From Clostridia bacterium (GTDB lineage Bacteria > Bacillota_A > Clostridia > Oscillospirales > CAG-272): a stretch of DNA of 11,580 nucleotides. Position 1 is the stretch's first letter, and every line of letters begins with the position of its first letter. Positions 6,044 through 11,580 of this stretch are shown piece after piece. A program made the position numbers and the translations under genes. The notes under the pieces were generated by a model that saw only the letters and a program-made list of their open reading frames with translations, had not been told where the DNA came from and made no database searches. The stretch lies in assembly GCA_017630995.1 (NCBI GenBank), contig JAGBUD010000165.1, forward strand, positions 1 to 11,580. Reading direction: 5' to 3'.

Positions 6044-6105
6044 AAATGACCCCCAGCCTGTGCAAATGCGGTTAATGCACACAAGGTTGGGGGTCATTTT
6101 TTTTT
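6044..6105 (+). terminator. Strong intrinsic terminator of the large ncRNA
   Basis: AAATGACCCCCA (6044-6055) pairs with TGGGGGTCATTT (6088-6099). The stem continues through a short GCC/GGT helix and TGTGCA (6059-6064) with TGCACA (6076-6081). A nine-T run (6097-6105) follows. The T run is only on the plus strand, so this is the end of a rightward transcript and supports the orientation of the ncRNA. Confidence 0.93.
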
Positions 6106-6224
6106 GCGGGTATAAATTCCGCAATACGTCGTTAAAGCAACGACTCGTCGCTCTCGACATAGTTTTTGCGGGTATAAATTCCGCAATACGTCGTTAAAGC
6201 ATCGACTCGTCGCTCTCGACATAG
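6101..6224. repeat. 62-bp tandem direct repeat, two copies
   Basis: 6101-6162 and 6163-6224 are identical at 61 of 62 positions (A at 6140, T at 6202). Each unit holds GCGG/CCGC, GTCGTT/AACGAC (perfect only in copy 1) and GTCG/CGAC inverted repeats, so each copy can fold. The first unit begins in the T tract of the ncRNA terminator. There is no reading frame. Near-identity indicates a recent duplication or a mobile palindromic element. Confidence 0.95.
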
Positions 6225-6330
6225 GTAACTATGCCGTCGAGCGTCTCGCTCGCTTTGCCTTGTCTTGCGAAATTTCTCCTCCGCAAAACTTCATTAAAGC
6301 ATCGACTCGGCATTTCTTCTGCCGTTTGCT
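6225..6330. repeat. Degenerate third repeat copy and palindromes beside the his operon end
   Basis: 6265-6309 aligns with the inner part of the 62-bp repeat: TTGCG at its start, CCGCAA in the middle and TTAAAGCATCGACTCG (6294-6309) exact. Nearby palindromes are CATAG/CTATG (6220-6232), CGAGCG/CGCTCG (about 6238-6252) and CGGCA/TGCCG (6308-6324). None is followed by a T run on the minus strand, so no clear intrinsic terminator for the leftward his operon is visible. Confidence 0.6.
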
Positions 6331-7083
6331 TCAGTTCGCCAAATCTGCGTATTTATCGAAAAGATATGCGATGTTTTCCTTTGAGTGCGAGTCGCTTGAA
6401 ATTATCAGCTTTCCGCCCTTTGACTTTATGTAGTCAAGAATATCGGGGGCGGGGTAGGGTGTGGTGCGGTAGCCGCGCGAGATGGCACCCGTGTTAATTT
6501 CAAAGGGCTTGCCCGTTTTGATAAGCTCGTCAACGGCGCGGCGATATGCTCTCACGTATCTTGGGTCGCCCGTATCGAAAAGCTTGTTGCCCTCGTTGAA
6601 TTTGGTTATAAGGTCTATATGCGCTATTATGTCGGCATTAGTTTTACGAACAACGTCGGCAAGGAGTCTGTAGTATTCCTCGCAAACCGCGAGATAATCA
6701 CCCCCGAATTCCTTTTCCACCATTTCTATAAAGCCGGGGATTGAGATATCGAGCGAGTAGTATTTCTCGCCTATCTTGAAGTAATGCAGCGAGCCGAGCT
6801 TGTAGTCGTAGCCCTCGATTTGCGAGGTGGTGTAATAATCCACCTCAAGACCGCAGAGAAGATTGATTTTGCCCTTGTATTTCTCCTTGAGTCTGGCAAT
6901 CTCGGCAATAAACTCGGTCTGTCTTTCTTCCCGAATACAAGCCGAAAGGTCAAATTCAACGTAAGAATGGGTAAGTATTCCGAGGGTGTCTATCCCCTTT
7001 TCAATAGCGGAAATAACCATATCCTCGGGCGAATCCTTGCCGTCGCAAAAATTCGTATGCGTATGCAGGTCTGTGTATCCCAT
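6331..7083 (-). CDS. hisJ: PHP-family histidinol-phosphatase
   Basis: This enzyme dephosphorylates histidinol phosphate to histidinol, the step before HisD. The 250-residue PHP fold shows the metal ligands in order: HTH at 7-9, Asp14, His39 (LTHS), Glu80 (GLE), His100 (GSLH), His155 (AHIDL), Asp231 and His233 (SDSH). It belongs to the monofunctional PHP type of Bacillota (called hisJ or hisK), not the HAD domain fused to HisB in enterobacteria; the HisB here indeed lacks such a domain. Its ATG shares one base with the hisIE stop (TGATG), so translation is coupled. It is the last gene of the operon. PHP proteins have other substrates, but the his context makes the call firm. Confidence 0.92.
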   Translation of the reverse strand: MGYTDLHTHTNFCDGKDSPEDMVISAIEKGIDTLGILTHSYVEFDLSACIREERQTEFIAEIARLKEKYKGKINLLCGLEVDYYTTSQIEGYDYKLGSLHYFKIGEKYYSLDISIPGFIEMVEKEFGGDYLAVCEEYYRLLADVVRKTNADIIAHIDLITKFNEGNKLFDTGDPRYVRAYRRAVDELIKTGKPFEINTGAISRGYRTTPYPAPDILDYIKSKGGKLIISSDSHSKENIAYLFDKYADLAN

Positions 7084-7730
7084 CAGGTCATTTTCTCCTG
7101 CTTAACCTTTTTGTCAATAACGTGGCGGGAAGCAAGCTCGCGGTGGATATCCTCAAGAGAAATGCCCATTTCTATCATAAGCACGATAAGGTGATAGGTA
7201 AGGTCTGCAATCTCGTAAACGGTTTCGCGCTTGTCGTCTGCCTTTGCCGCGATTATAACCTCGGTGGATTCCTCGCCCACCTTTTTGAGAATTTTGTCAA
7301 GTCCCTTTTCGAAAAGATACGTGGTGTAAGAGCCTTCGACCTTTTCGCGCTTTCTTCCCTCGATAAGCTCAACGAGCAAGTCAAGAGAAAATTCGCGCAG
7401 CTCCTCGCTCTCAAAAATGGGATTTGTGAAGCAAGAGGTCGTACCCGTGTGACATGCGGGGCCCTCCGGCTCAACGGTAACGACGAGTGCGTCGTTATCG
7501 CAATCTGCGGTTATCGAAACGATATGCTGATAATTTCCGCTCGTTTCGCCCTTGAGCCAAAGCTCCTGTCTTGAGCGGCTGTAAAAGCAGGTCAGCCCCT
7601 TTTCCATAGAAATTTTAAGGCTCTCCTTATTCATATAAGCAAGGGTCAAAACCTTTTTGGTTATAGCGTCAACGACTATCGCGGGGATAAGTCCCTGCGC
7701 GTCAAATTTTAATTCTTCTATATTAAGCAT
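7083..7730 (-). CDS. hisIE: Bifunctional phosphoribosyl-AMP cyclohydrolase / phosphoribosyl-ATP pyrophosphatase
   Basis: This fused enzyme carries out the second and third steps of histidine synthesis. The 215-residue protein has an N-terminal HisI domain (about 1-105) with [16 protein letters not shown] at 51-66, the metal-binding DCDND at 76-80, CHTG at 93-96 and Cys100. The C-terminal HisE domain (about 117-205) has the MazG-like helix [15 protein letters not shown] at 149-163 and EIADLTYH at 173-180. I start it at ATG 7730-7728 rather than the in-frame TTG two codons earlier, because AGGAG lies 9 nt from the ATG but only 3 nt from the TTG. It starts 2 bp after the hisF stop and overlaps the phosphatase start by 1 bp. 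Confidence 0.95.
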   Translation of the reverse strand: MLNIEELKFDAQGLIPAIVVDAITKKVLTLAYMNKESLKISMEKGLTCFYSRSRQELWLKGETSGNYQHIVSITADCDNDALVVTVEPEGPACHTGTTSCFTNPIFESEELREFSLDLLVELIEGRKREKVEGSYTTYLFEKGLDKILKKVGEESTEVIIAAKADDKRETVYEIADLTYHLIVLMIEMGISLEDIHRELASRHVIDKKVKQEKMT

Positions 7731-7732
7731 AA

Positions 7733-8494
7733 TCAAATTCTCCTTGTGGGAATACCGTTTTCAAAAAGTTTCTCTTTAAGCTCGGAGATTTTCACCTCTC
7801 CGAAATGGAATATAGACGCGGCAAGTCCCGCATCTACCTTTGGGAGCGCCTTGAAAAGCTCAACGAAATGCTCCATATTTCCGGCCCCGCCCGATGCGAT
7901 AATAGGAACCGAAACAATCTCGCTCACAGCGCGCAGCATCTCAATATCAAAGCCGCCCTTAACACCGTCGGTGTCGATGGAATTGAGAACTATCTCGCCC
8001 GCACCGCGCTCAACGCCGTGCTTTATCCATTCAAGCGCGTCCATACCCGTGTCAACTCTTCCGCCCTTTGCAAAAACGCGGAACACACCGTCAACCCTCT
8101 TGACGTCGCAAGAGAGAACAACGCATTGGTCGCCGTATTTCTTTGCCGCCTCGTAGATAAGCGAGGGGTTTTTTATTGCTCCCGAGTTAACGCTTACCTT
8201 GTCTGCGCCGCATTTAAGCACTCTGTCAAAATCGTCTATGGTGTTGATTCCGCCGCCAACGGTAAGCGGAATAAATATGGTAGAGGCAACCTCGCGCAGA
8301 ATATCCGTGAAGAGCGCGCGCCCCTCTGCCGAAGCGGTTATATCGTAGAAAACAAGCTCGTCAGCACCGCAGTCGCTGTAATATTTTCCAAGCTCAACGG
8401 GGGAGCTGACGTCGCGCAGTCCCTCAAAGTTCACCCCTTTAACAACCCGTCCGTCTCTGACGTCAAGGCAGGGAATTATTCTTTTAGTAATCAC
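7733..8494 (-). CDS. hisF: Imidazole glycerol phosphate synthase, cyclase subunit
   Basis: This subunit takes ammonia from HisH and closes PRFAR to imidazole glycerol phosphate and AICAR. The 253-residue (beta/alpha)8 barrel has the catalytic Asp11 in [10 protein letters not shown] (7-16), TVGGGI at 78-83, Asp130 in the SCD segment, [11 protein letters not shown] at 171-181, SGGAG at 201-205 and SIFHFGE at 227-233. Both catalytic Asp residues are in place. It starts with GTG, which overlaps the hisA stop in GTGA (8494-8491), so translation is probably coupled to hisA. hisH is separated from it by hisA, a common arrangement. Confidence 0.97.
   Translation of the reverse strand: MITKRIIPCLDVRDGRVVKGVNFEGLRDVSSPVELGKYYSDCGADELVFYDITASAEGRALFTDILREVASTIFIPLTVGGGINTIDDFDRVLKCGADKVSVNSGAIKNPSLIYEAAKKYGDQCVVLSCDVKRVDGVFRVFAKGGRVDTGMDALEWIKHGVERGAGEIVLNSIDTDGVKGGFDIEMLRAVSEIVSVPIIASGGAGNMEHFVELFKALPKVDAGLAASIFHFGEVKISELKEKLFENGIPTRRI
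7740..7744 (-). promoter_or_regulatory. Ribosome binding site that decides the hisIE start
   Basis: Minus-strand AGGAG within the last codons of hisF lies 9 nt from ATG at 7730 and 3 nt from the alternative TTG at 7736. The spacing favours the ATG. Confidence 0.75.
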
Positions 8495-9201
8495 TTTGCC
8501 ACCTCTATCGCTTCGCTTATTGAAATCGCACCCGTGTAGTATGCCTTTCCGATTATCGCGCCGTAAAGGTCGAGTGCTGCAAGGCGTCTTACGTCCTCAA
8601 TCGAGCTAACTCCGCCCGAAGCGATAATTTGAAGTCCAAGCTCCTCGGCGAGAGTCTTGTAAAGCTCGTGATTTGTGCCCTGCATTGCGCCGTCCTTTGA
8701 GATGTCGGTGCAGATTATAGTCTTAACGCCAAGCGCGTCAAGCTCGCGGCAAAAATCAAAGGCAAGCTTTTCCGATTTCTCTGTCCAGCCCTTTATGGCA
8801 ACGCAGGAATCCTTGATGTCAACGCCCACGGCAATCCTCTCGCCGAATTTCTCTATTGCCTCGGTGAGAAACTCTCTGTCGCAAAGCGCCGCAGTGCCGA
8901 GAATAACGCGGCTAACCCCTGCTTCAAGGTATTTTTCTATAACCTCAATGGAGCGGATTCCGCCGCCAACCTCAATGAACATATCTGTTTTTGCGAGCTT
9001 CTTTATCGTTTCAATATTGGGTGTTTCGCCCGTCTTTGCGCCCTCAAGGTCAACGACGTGCATAAATTTTGCACCTTGACGCTTGAAATCAAGCGCGATT
9101 TCAACGGGATTTTCGCTGTAAACGGTCATCTTTTCGTAGTCGCCCTTGTAAAGTCTGACCGCCTTGCCCTCGTATAAATCTATAGCGGGGAAAATATTCA
9201 T
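8491..9201 (-). CDS. hisA: ProFAR isomerase (phosphoribosylformimino-5-aminoimidazole carboxamide ribotide isomerase)
   Basis: This enzyme performs the Amadori isomerisation of ProFAR to PRFAR, feeding HisF-HisH. The 236-residue barrel is the usual length. It shows FPAIDLYEGKAVRL at 4-17 with catalytic Asp8, EVGGGIR at 77-83, GVDIKD at 126-131 with the second catalytic Asp128, CTDISKDG at 164-171, SGGV at 195-198 and IIGKAYY at 216-222. The GW pair at 138-139 is also typical of HisA. In Actinobacteria the homologue doubles as a TrpF enzyme (PriA), but nothing here suggests this. The gene starts 5 bp after hisH ends and its stop overlaps the hisF GTG start. Confidence 0.96.
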   Translation of the reverse strand: MNIFPAIDLYEGKAVRLYKGDYEKMTVYSENPVEIALDFKRQGAKFMHVVDLEGAKTGETPNIETIKKLAKTDMFIEVGGGIRSIEVIEKYLEAGVSRVILGTAALCDREFLTEAIEKFGERIAVGVDIKDSCVAIKGWTEKSEKLAFDFCRELDALGVKTIICTDISKDGAMQGTNHELYKTLAEELGLQIIASGGVSSIEDVRRLAALDLYGAIIGKAYYTGAISISEAIEVAK

Positions 9202-9206
9202 CTCTA

Positions 9207-9821
9207 TTACCTCATTTCAGCAAAGGCGCGAAGAATATTATGCCCCACCGCCCCGCTTTTTTCGGGGTGGAATTGACAGCCGAAAACGTTTTCGCGCGCC
9301 ACGGCGGCAGTCAAGGGTGCGCCGTATTCCGCTGTTGCGATAACGCTCTCTTCGCATTTTGCGCCGTAGAATGAATGAACGAAATAAACGCAGTCGCCCT
9401 CGTTTATATATTTGAAAATCGGAGATTTCGGCTCTCTTATGTTGAGCGGATTCCAGCCAATGTGCGGAATTTTAAGCCCGCTCGGAATAACCTCGGATAT
9501 TGGGCGCACCTCACCCGATATAAGTCCGAGTCCGCGGTGCTCGCCGTATTCAAGGCTCTTGTCGAAAAGCATTTGCATTCCGAGGCAGATTCCAAGCAAA
9601 TTTTTTCCTCGCTCAACCTCGCGCAAAACAACCTCGGCAAGTCCCGATGAAAAAAGCTTCTGTGCCGCGTCCTCAAAGGCGCCAACTCCGGGGAGCAAAA
9701 TTTTGTCCGCGGCAGAAATAACCCCTCTGTCAGCGGTAACAACGGCGTCTGCCCCTATTGCCGCAAACGAGCTTTGCAGGGAAAAAAGATTACCGACTCC
9801 GTAATCTATAATAGCTATCAT
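9207..9821 (-). CDS. hisH: Imidazole glycerol phosphate synthase, glutaminase subunit
   Basis: This class I glutamine amidotransferase releases ammonia from glutamine and channels it to HisF. The 204-residue protein shows DYGVGNL at 6-12, PGVGAF at 44-49, the nucleophile Cys79 in GICLGMQ (77-83), IPHIGWN at 118-124, and His185 and Glu187 of the triad in FHPEKSG (184-190). The oxyanion-strand PGVG motif is that of HisH rather than of other amidotransferases. The ATG overlaps the hisB stop by one base (TAATG), with AAAGGA just upstream inside hisB. Confidence 0.97.
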   Translation of the reverse strand: MIAIIDYGVGNLFSLQSSFAAIGADAVVTADRGVISAADKILLPGVGAFEDAAQKLFSSGLAEVVLREVERGKNLLGICLGMQMLFDKSLEYGEHRGLGLISGEVRPISEVIPSGLKIPHIGWNPLNIREPKSPIFKYINEGDCVYFVHSFYGAKCEESVIATAEYGAPLTAAVARENVFGCQFHPEKSGAVGHNILRAFAEMR

Positions 9822-10408
9822 TAAAGGATTCCTTTCGTAGAGGGTATGTCTTTTGCAAAGTCCGCGTCAATCTTAACTGCCGCGCGGAGCGTTCTTGCCA
9901 TAGACTTGAAAACGCCCTCGATTATGTGGTGTGCGTTGCTGCCCGCAAGCTGTCTTATATGAAGTGTAGCGCCGGCGTTAATGGCAAACGCCTGCCAAAA
10001 TTCATTTGCAAGCTCGGTGTCGAAATCGCCAACCTTTGCTGCCTTAATGTCAAGCTCACACGCAAAATATCCTCTGCCCGAAAAATCAAGCGCGGTGAGA
10101 ATCAGCGCCTCGTCCATCGGAAGCGTTGTGTCTGCGTATCTGACGATTCCCGCCTTGTCACCAAGTGCCTCACGGAATGCTTGACCGAGGCAGATTCCTA
10201 TATCCTCGGTTGTGTGGTGCGCGTCAACCTCCGTGTCGCCCTTGCAGGAAACGTTAAGGTTGAATTTGCCGTGCTTTGCAAAAAGGGTGAGCATATGGTC
10301 AAGGAAAGCGCAACCCGTGTCAATTTTTGAGCTTCCGCAGCCGTCAAGCTCGATTGAAAGGGATATGTCGGTTTCGTTGGTTTTTCTGATTATTTCTGCA
10401 TTTCTCAT
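9821..10408 (-). CDS. hisB: Imidazoleglycerol-phosphate dehydratase
   Basis: This manganese enzyme dehydrates imidazole glycerol phosphate to imidazole acetol phosphate. The 195-residue length is that of the monofunctional bacterial form. It shows FLDHML at 35-40, the metal-binding DAHHTTEDIG at 62-71, MDEA at 98-101, the second HH motif GSNAHHIIEGVFK at 156-168 and the conserved end PSTKG at 189-193. There is no N-terminal phosphatase domain, which fits the separate PHP phosphatase at the end of the operon. The ATG overlaps the hisC stop by 4 bp (ATGA). Confidence 0.97.
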   Translation of the reverse strand: MRNAEIIRKTNETDISLSIELDGCGSSKIDTGCAFLDHMLTLFAKHGKFNLNVSCKGDTEVDAHHTTEDIGICLGQAFREALGDKAGIVRYADTTLPMDEALILTALDFSGRGYFACELDIKAAKVGDFDTELANEFWQAFAINAGATLHIRQLAGSNAHHIIEGVFKSMARTLRAAVKIDADFAKDIPSTKGIL

Positions 10409-11469
10409 TTTTTCTTCTCCAAAATTTCGGTTATTTTGTCAACCAAGGCTTGCATTTCCTCGGCGCTTCCAACTGTTATTCTGTTATATTCGCAAATTCG
10501 CGGTGCGCTGAAATGTCTTACAAGAATTCCCGCGTCCTTGAGCGCAAGGTAAAGCTCCTCGCCCCCGATTTTGTCGCTCTTTGCAAATATGAAGTTTGCT
10601 TTTGAATCGGTGAACTCAAATCCGAGCCTTGCAAGCTCGCAGCAGGTCCACTCGCGGTTTTTTACTATCTTTTCGCAGTTTTCTCTAAAATACTCCACGT
10701 CTTTAAGTGCGCCAACTCCCGCCGCCATCGTCATTCTGTTAACGTTGTAGGGGTTGGTAGAATATCTGATTCTCGTAAGGTCGGAGATTATCTCGCGTGA
10801 GGCAATTCCAAATCCGAGTCTTGCGCCCGCCATAGAGCGCGACTTTGAAAACGTGCCCGTCACCAAAAGGTTGGGGTATTTTTTTATGAGGGGAATTGCG
10901 CTCTCGCCCCCGAAATCAACGTAAGCCTCGTCGATAACCACTATTCTGTCGGGATTTGCCAGAAGCAGTCTTTCAATCTCGCTACGTGGCAGCAGAATTC
11001 CCGTCGGTGCGTTGGGGTTTGCGATAAACACCGTGCCCTCGGTGGCTATATAGTCGTCAATATTAATTGTGAAATCCTCGCGTAGCGGAACTGTGCGCGT
11101 CGGCAGTCCGTTAAGGTTTGCAAAAACCTTGTAAAAGCCGTAGGTTATGTCGGCAAAAACCGCAGGCGTGTTCTCGTCGCAGTATGCCATAAAGGCAAAG
11201 TTCAAAACCTCGTCGGAGCCGTTAGTCGCAATAACCTCGTCGGAAGAAACTCCGTACGCCTCTGCAAGCGCGTCGCATATCGTGCGGCACTCGGGGTCGG
11301 AATAAAGCATAAGGCGCTCAAGCTCCGCCGCCGCAAGCTCGCGCGCGGTTTTCGAGGGAGGGAAGGGGGATTCGTTTGTGTTGAGCTTGATATACTTTCT
11401 TTCCTTTGGCTGCTCGCCCGGGGTGTAAGGGTCAAGCCTTTCGTATTTTGCTGTCAGAAATTTACTCAT
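10405..11469 (-). CDS. hisC: Histidinol-phosphate aminotransferase
   Basis: This PLP enzyme transfers an amino group from glutamate to imidazole acetol phosphate, giving histidinol phosphate. The 354-residue fold type I aminotransferase shows LNTNESPFPPS at 29-39, NGSDE at 83-87, NPNAPTG at 151-157, DEAYVDF at 180-186, and the PLP lysine K209 in TFSKSRSMAGARLGFG (206-221), which includes the phosphate-binding Arg217. The C-terminal part has ITVGS with the preceding conserved Arg for substrate binding. HisC enzymes sometimes also act on aromatic amino acids. Its ATG overlaps the hisD stop in ATGA (11469-11466), the first of a chain of couplings in this operon. Confidence 0.96.
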   Translation of the reverse strand: MSKFLTAKYERLDPYTPGEQPKERKYIKLNTNESPFPPSKTARELAAAELERLMLYSDPECRTICDALAEAYGVSSDEVIATNGSDEVLNFAFMAYCDENTPAVFADITYGFYKVFANLNGLPTRTVPLREDFTINIDDYIATEGTVFIANPNAPTGILLPRSEIERLLLANPDRIVVIDEAYVDFGGESAIPLIKKYPNLLVTGTFSKSRSMAGARLGFGIASREIISDLTRIRYSTNPYNVNRMTMAAGVGALKDVEYFRENCEKIVKNREWTCCELARLGFEFTDSKANFIFAKSDKIGGEELYLALKDAGILVRHFSAPRICEYNRITVGSAEEMQALVDKITEILEKKK

Positions 11470-11580
11470 TTTGTTTCCTCAAATCTTATAACCGCGCTCC
11501 TTGCGTGTGCGGTAAGGCCTTCTTTTTTCGCAAAGTATTCAACCTTTTTCGAAGCGTCGAGCAGTGCGTCCTTTTCGTAG
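11466..11580 (-). CDS. hisD: Histidinol dehydrogenase, C-terminal end only
   Basis: Only the last 37 codons are in the window; the rest lies beyond the right edge. The reading frame ends with EYFAKKEGLTAHARSAVIRF and a few more residues before TGA. The EGLTAHA segment and the following basic residues are the typical carboxyl terminus of HisD, which oxidises histidinol to histidine in two NAD-dependent steps. The stop overlaps the hisC ATG by 4 bp. The position directly before hisC is usual in his operons. Confidence 0.9.
   Translation of the reverse strand, partial: YEKDALLDASKKVEYFAKKEGLTAHARSAVIRFEETK

Larger units (their letters stand above)
5186..6105 (+). ncRNA. Candidate large (~0.92 kb) structured noncoding RNA, class unknown
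   Basis: A strong promoter and a strong intrinsic terminator bracket about 920 nt with no credible plus-strand reading frame. Local hairpins visible in order: AGTCCGAG/CTCGGACT (5219-5237); GGCTT/AAGCC (5294-5308); AACC-GAAA-GGTT with a GNRA loop (5355-5366); an 8-bp stem (5416-5438); GCC/GGC (5489-5498); CCAAGG/CCTTGG (5609-5626); CTCGGTA/TGCCGAG (5741-5760); CGCAC/GTGCG (5761-5773); CAAGG/CCTTG (5902-5916), possibly enclosed by TTAACT/AGTTAA (5879-5931); ATCCTA/TAGGAT (5931-5945); ACATCG/CGATGT (5992-6023). The first part carries eight copies of a GGTANACTCC motif, mostly one between successive hairpins. A purine-rich linker (about 5774-5870) separates it from the 3' hairpin domain. Size and layout recall the large ornate bacterial RNAs (OLE, GOLLD, ROOL), but I recognise no signature of any of them and cannot exclude membership. 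Two open frames on the opposite strand look like by-products of the purine bias. Confidence 0.75.

Noticed and set aside
5485..6084. 199-codon open frame on the minus strand across the 3' half of the ncRNA
   Set aside because: It begins inside the terminator hairpin, has no ribosome binding site that I can see, and encodes a low-complexity Phe/Leu/Ser-rich product expected from reading a purine-rich RNA backwards. Promoter and terminator signals favour the opposite strand. Similar frames may be annotated as hypothetical proteins in relatives; conservation by synonymous substitution would be needed to revive it.
5186..6105. RNase P RNA, tmRNA, or group I/II intron
   Set aside because: I find no recognisable RNase P core, no tmRNA 5' end or tag frame, no group II domain V motif and no reverse transcriptase or maturase gene. 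This is by eye and an Infernal search could overrule it.
6231..6497. 88-codon plus-strand frame starting in the repeat region
   Set aside because: It overlaps the C-terminal part of the phosphatase, including its SDSH metal motif, and begins in the palindromic repeats without a ribosome binding site.
7805..8539. 244-codon plus-strand frame opposite hisF
   Set aside because: It is a shadow of hisF and of the hisA end, where every catalytic motif is intact on the minus strand.

Overview
The window looks like chromosomal DNA from a Gram-positive anaerobe of the Bacillota, most likely class Clostridia. The evidence is a lysine riboswitch with an intrinsic terminator, a meso-diaminopimelate dehydrogenase (Ddh) lysine operon, consistent AGGAG-type ribosome binding sites, and a translationally coupled his operon ending in a PHP-type histidinol phosphatase. 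Placement below class is inference.

Layout, left to right. (1) 1-420: a compact one-gene unit with a near-consensus promoter, a 97-residue single-pass membrane protein of unknown function, and a terminator that begins inside the last codons. (2) 420-586: no gene, but two hairpins, one shaped like a terminator for minus-strand transcription. (3) 587-4938: an extended -10 promoter, a lysine riboswitch with a mutually exclusive terminator, then dapA-dapB-ddh-lysA. These four enzymes convert aspartate semialdehyde and pyruvate to lysine by the one-step dehydrogenase branch, so the end product controls the operon at transcription termination. (4) 4939-6105: no plausible protein gene on the plus strand. 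The dap operon ends in a hairpin. A new near-consensus promoter (5151-5179) then drives an apparent ~0.92-kb transcript ending in a strong intrinsic terminator (6044-6105). The transcript is purine-rich, has many local hairpins, and carries eight copies of a motif around GGTANACTCC, most of them about 60 nt apart. I read this as a large structured noncoding RNA. I cannot assign it to a named class, and it is the most interesting object here. (5) 6101-6309: a 62-bp tandem direct repeat (61/62 identical) plus a degenerate third copy. (6) 6331-11580, minus strand: a histidine operon transcribed right to left, hisD (3' end only)-hisC-hisB-hisH-hisA-hisF-hisIE-histidinol phosphatase, with overlaps or gaps of only a few bases.

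The lysine and histidine operons converge on the noncoding RNA and repeat region. No mobile-element gene, CRISPR array, tRNA or rRNA was recognised. All functional calls come from reading motifs by eye; no database search was run.
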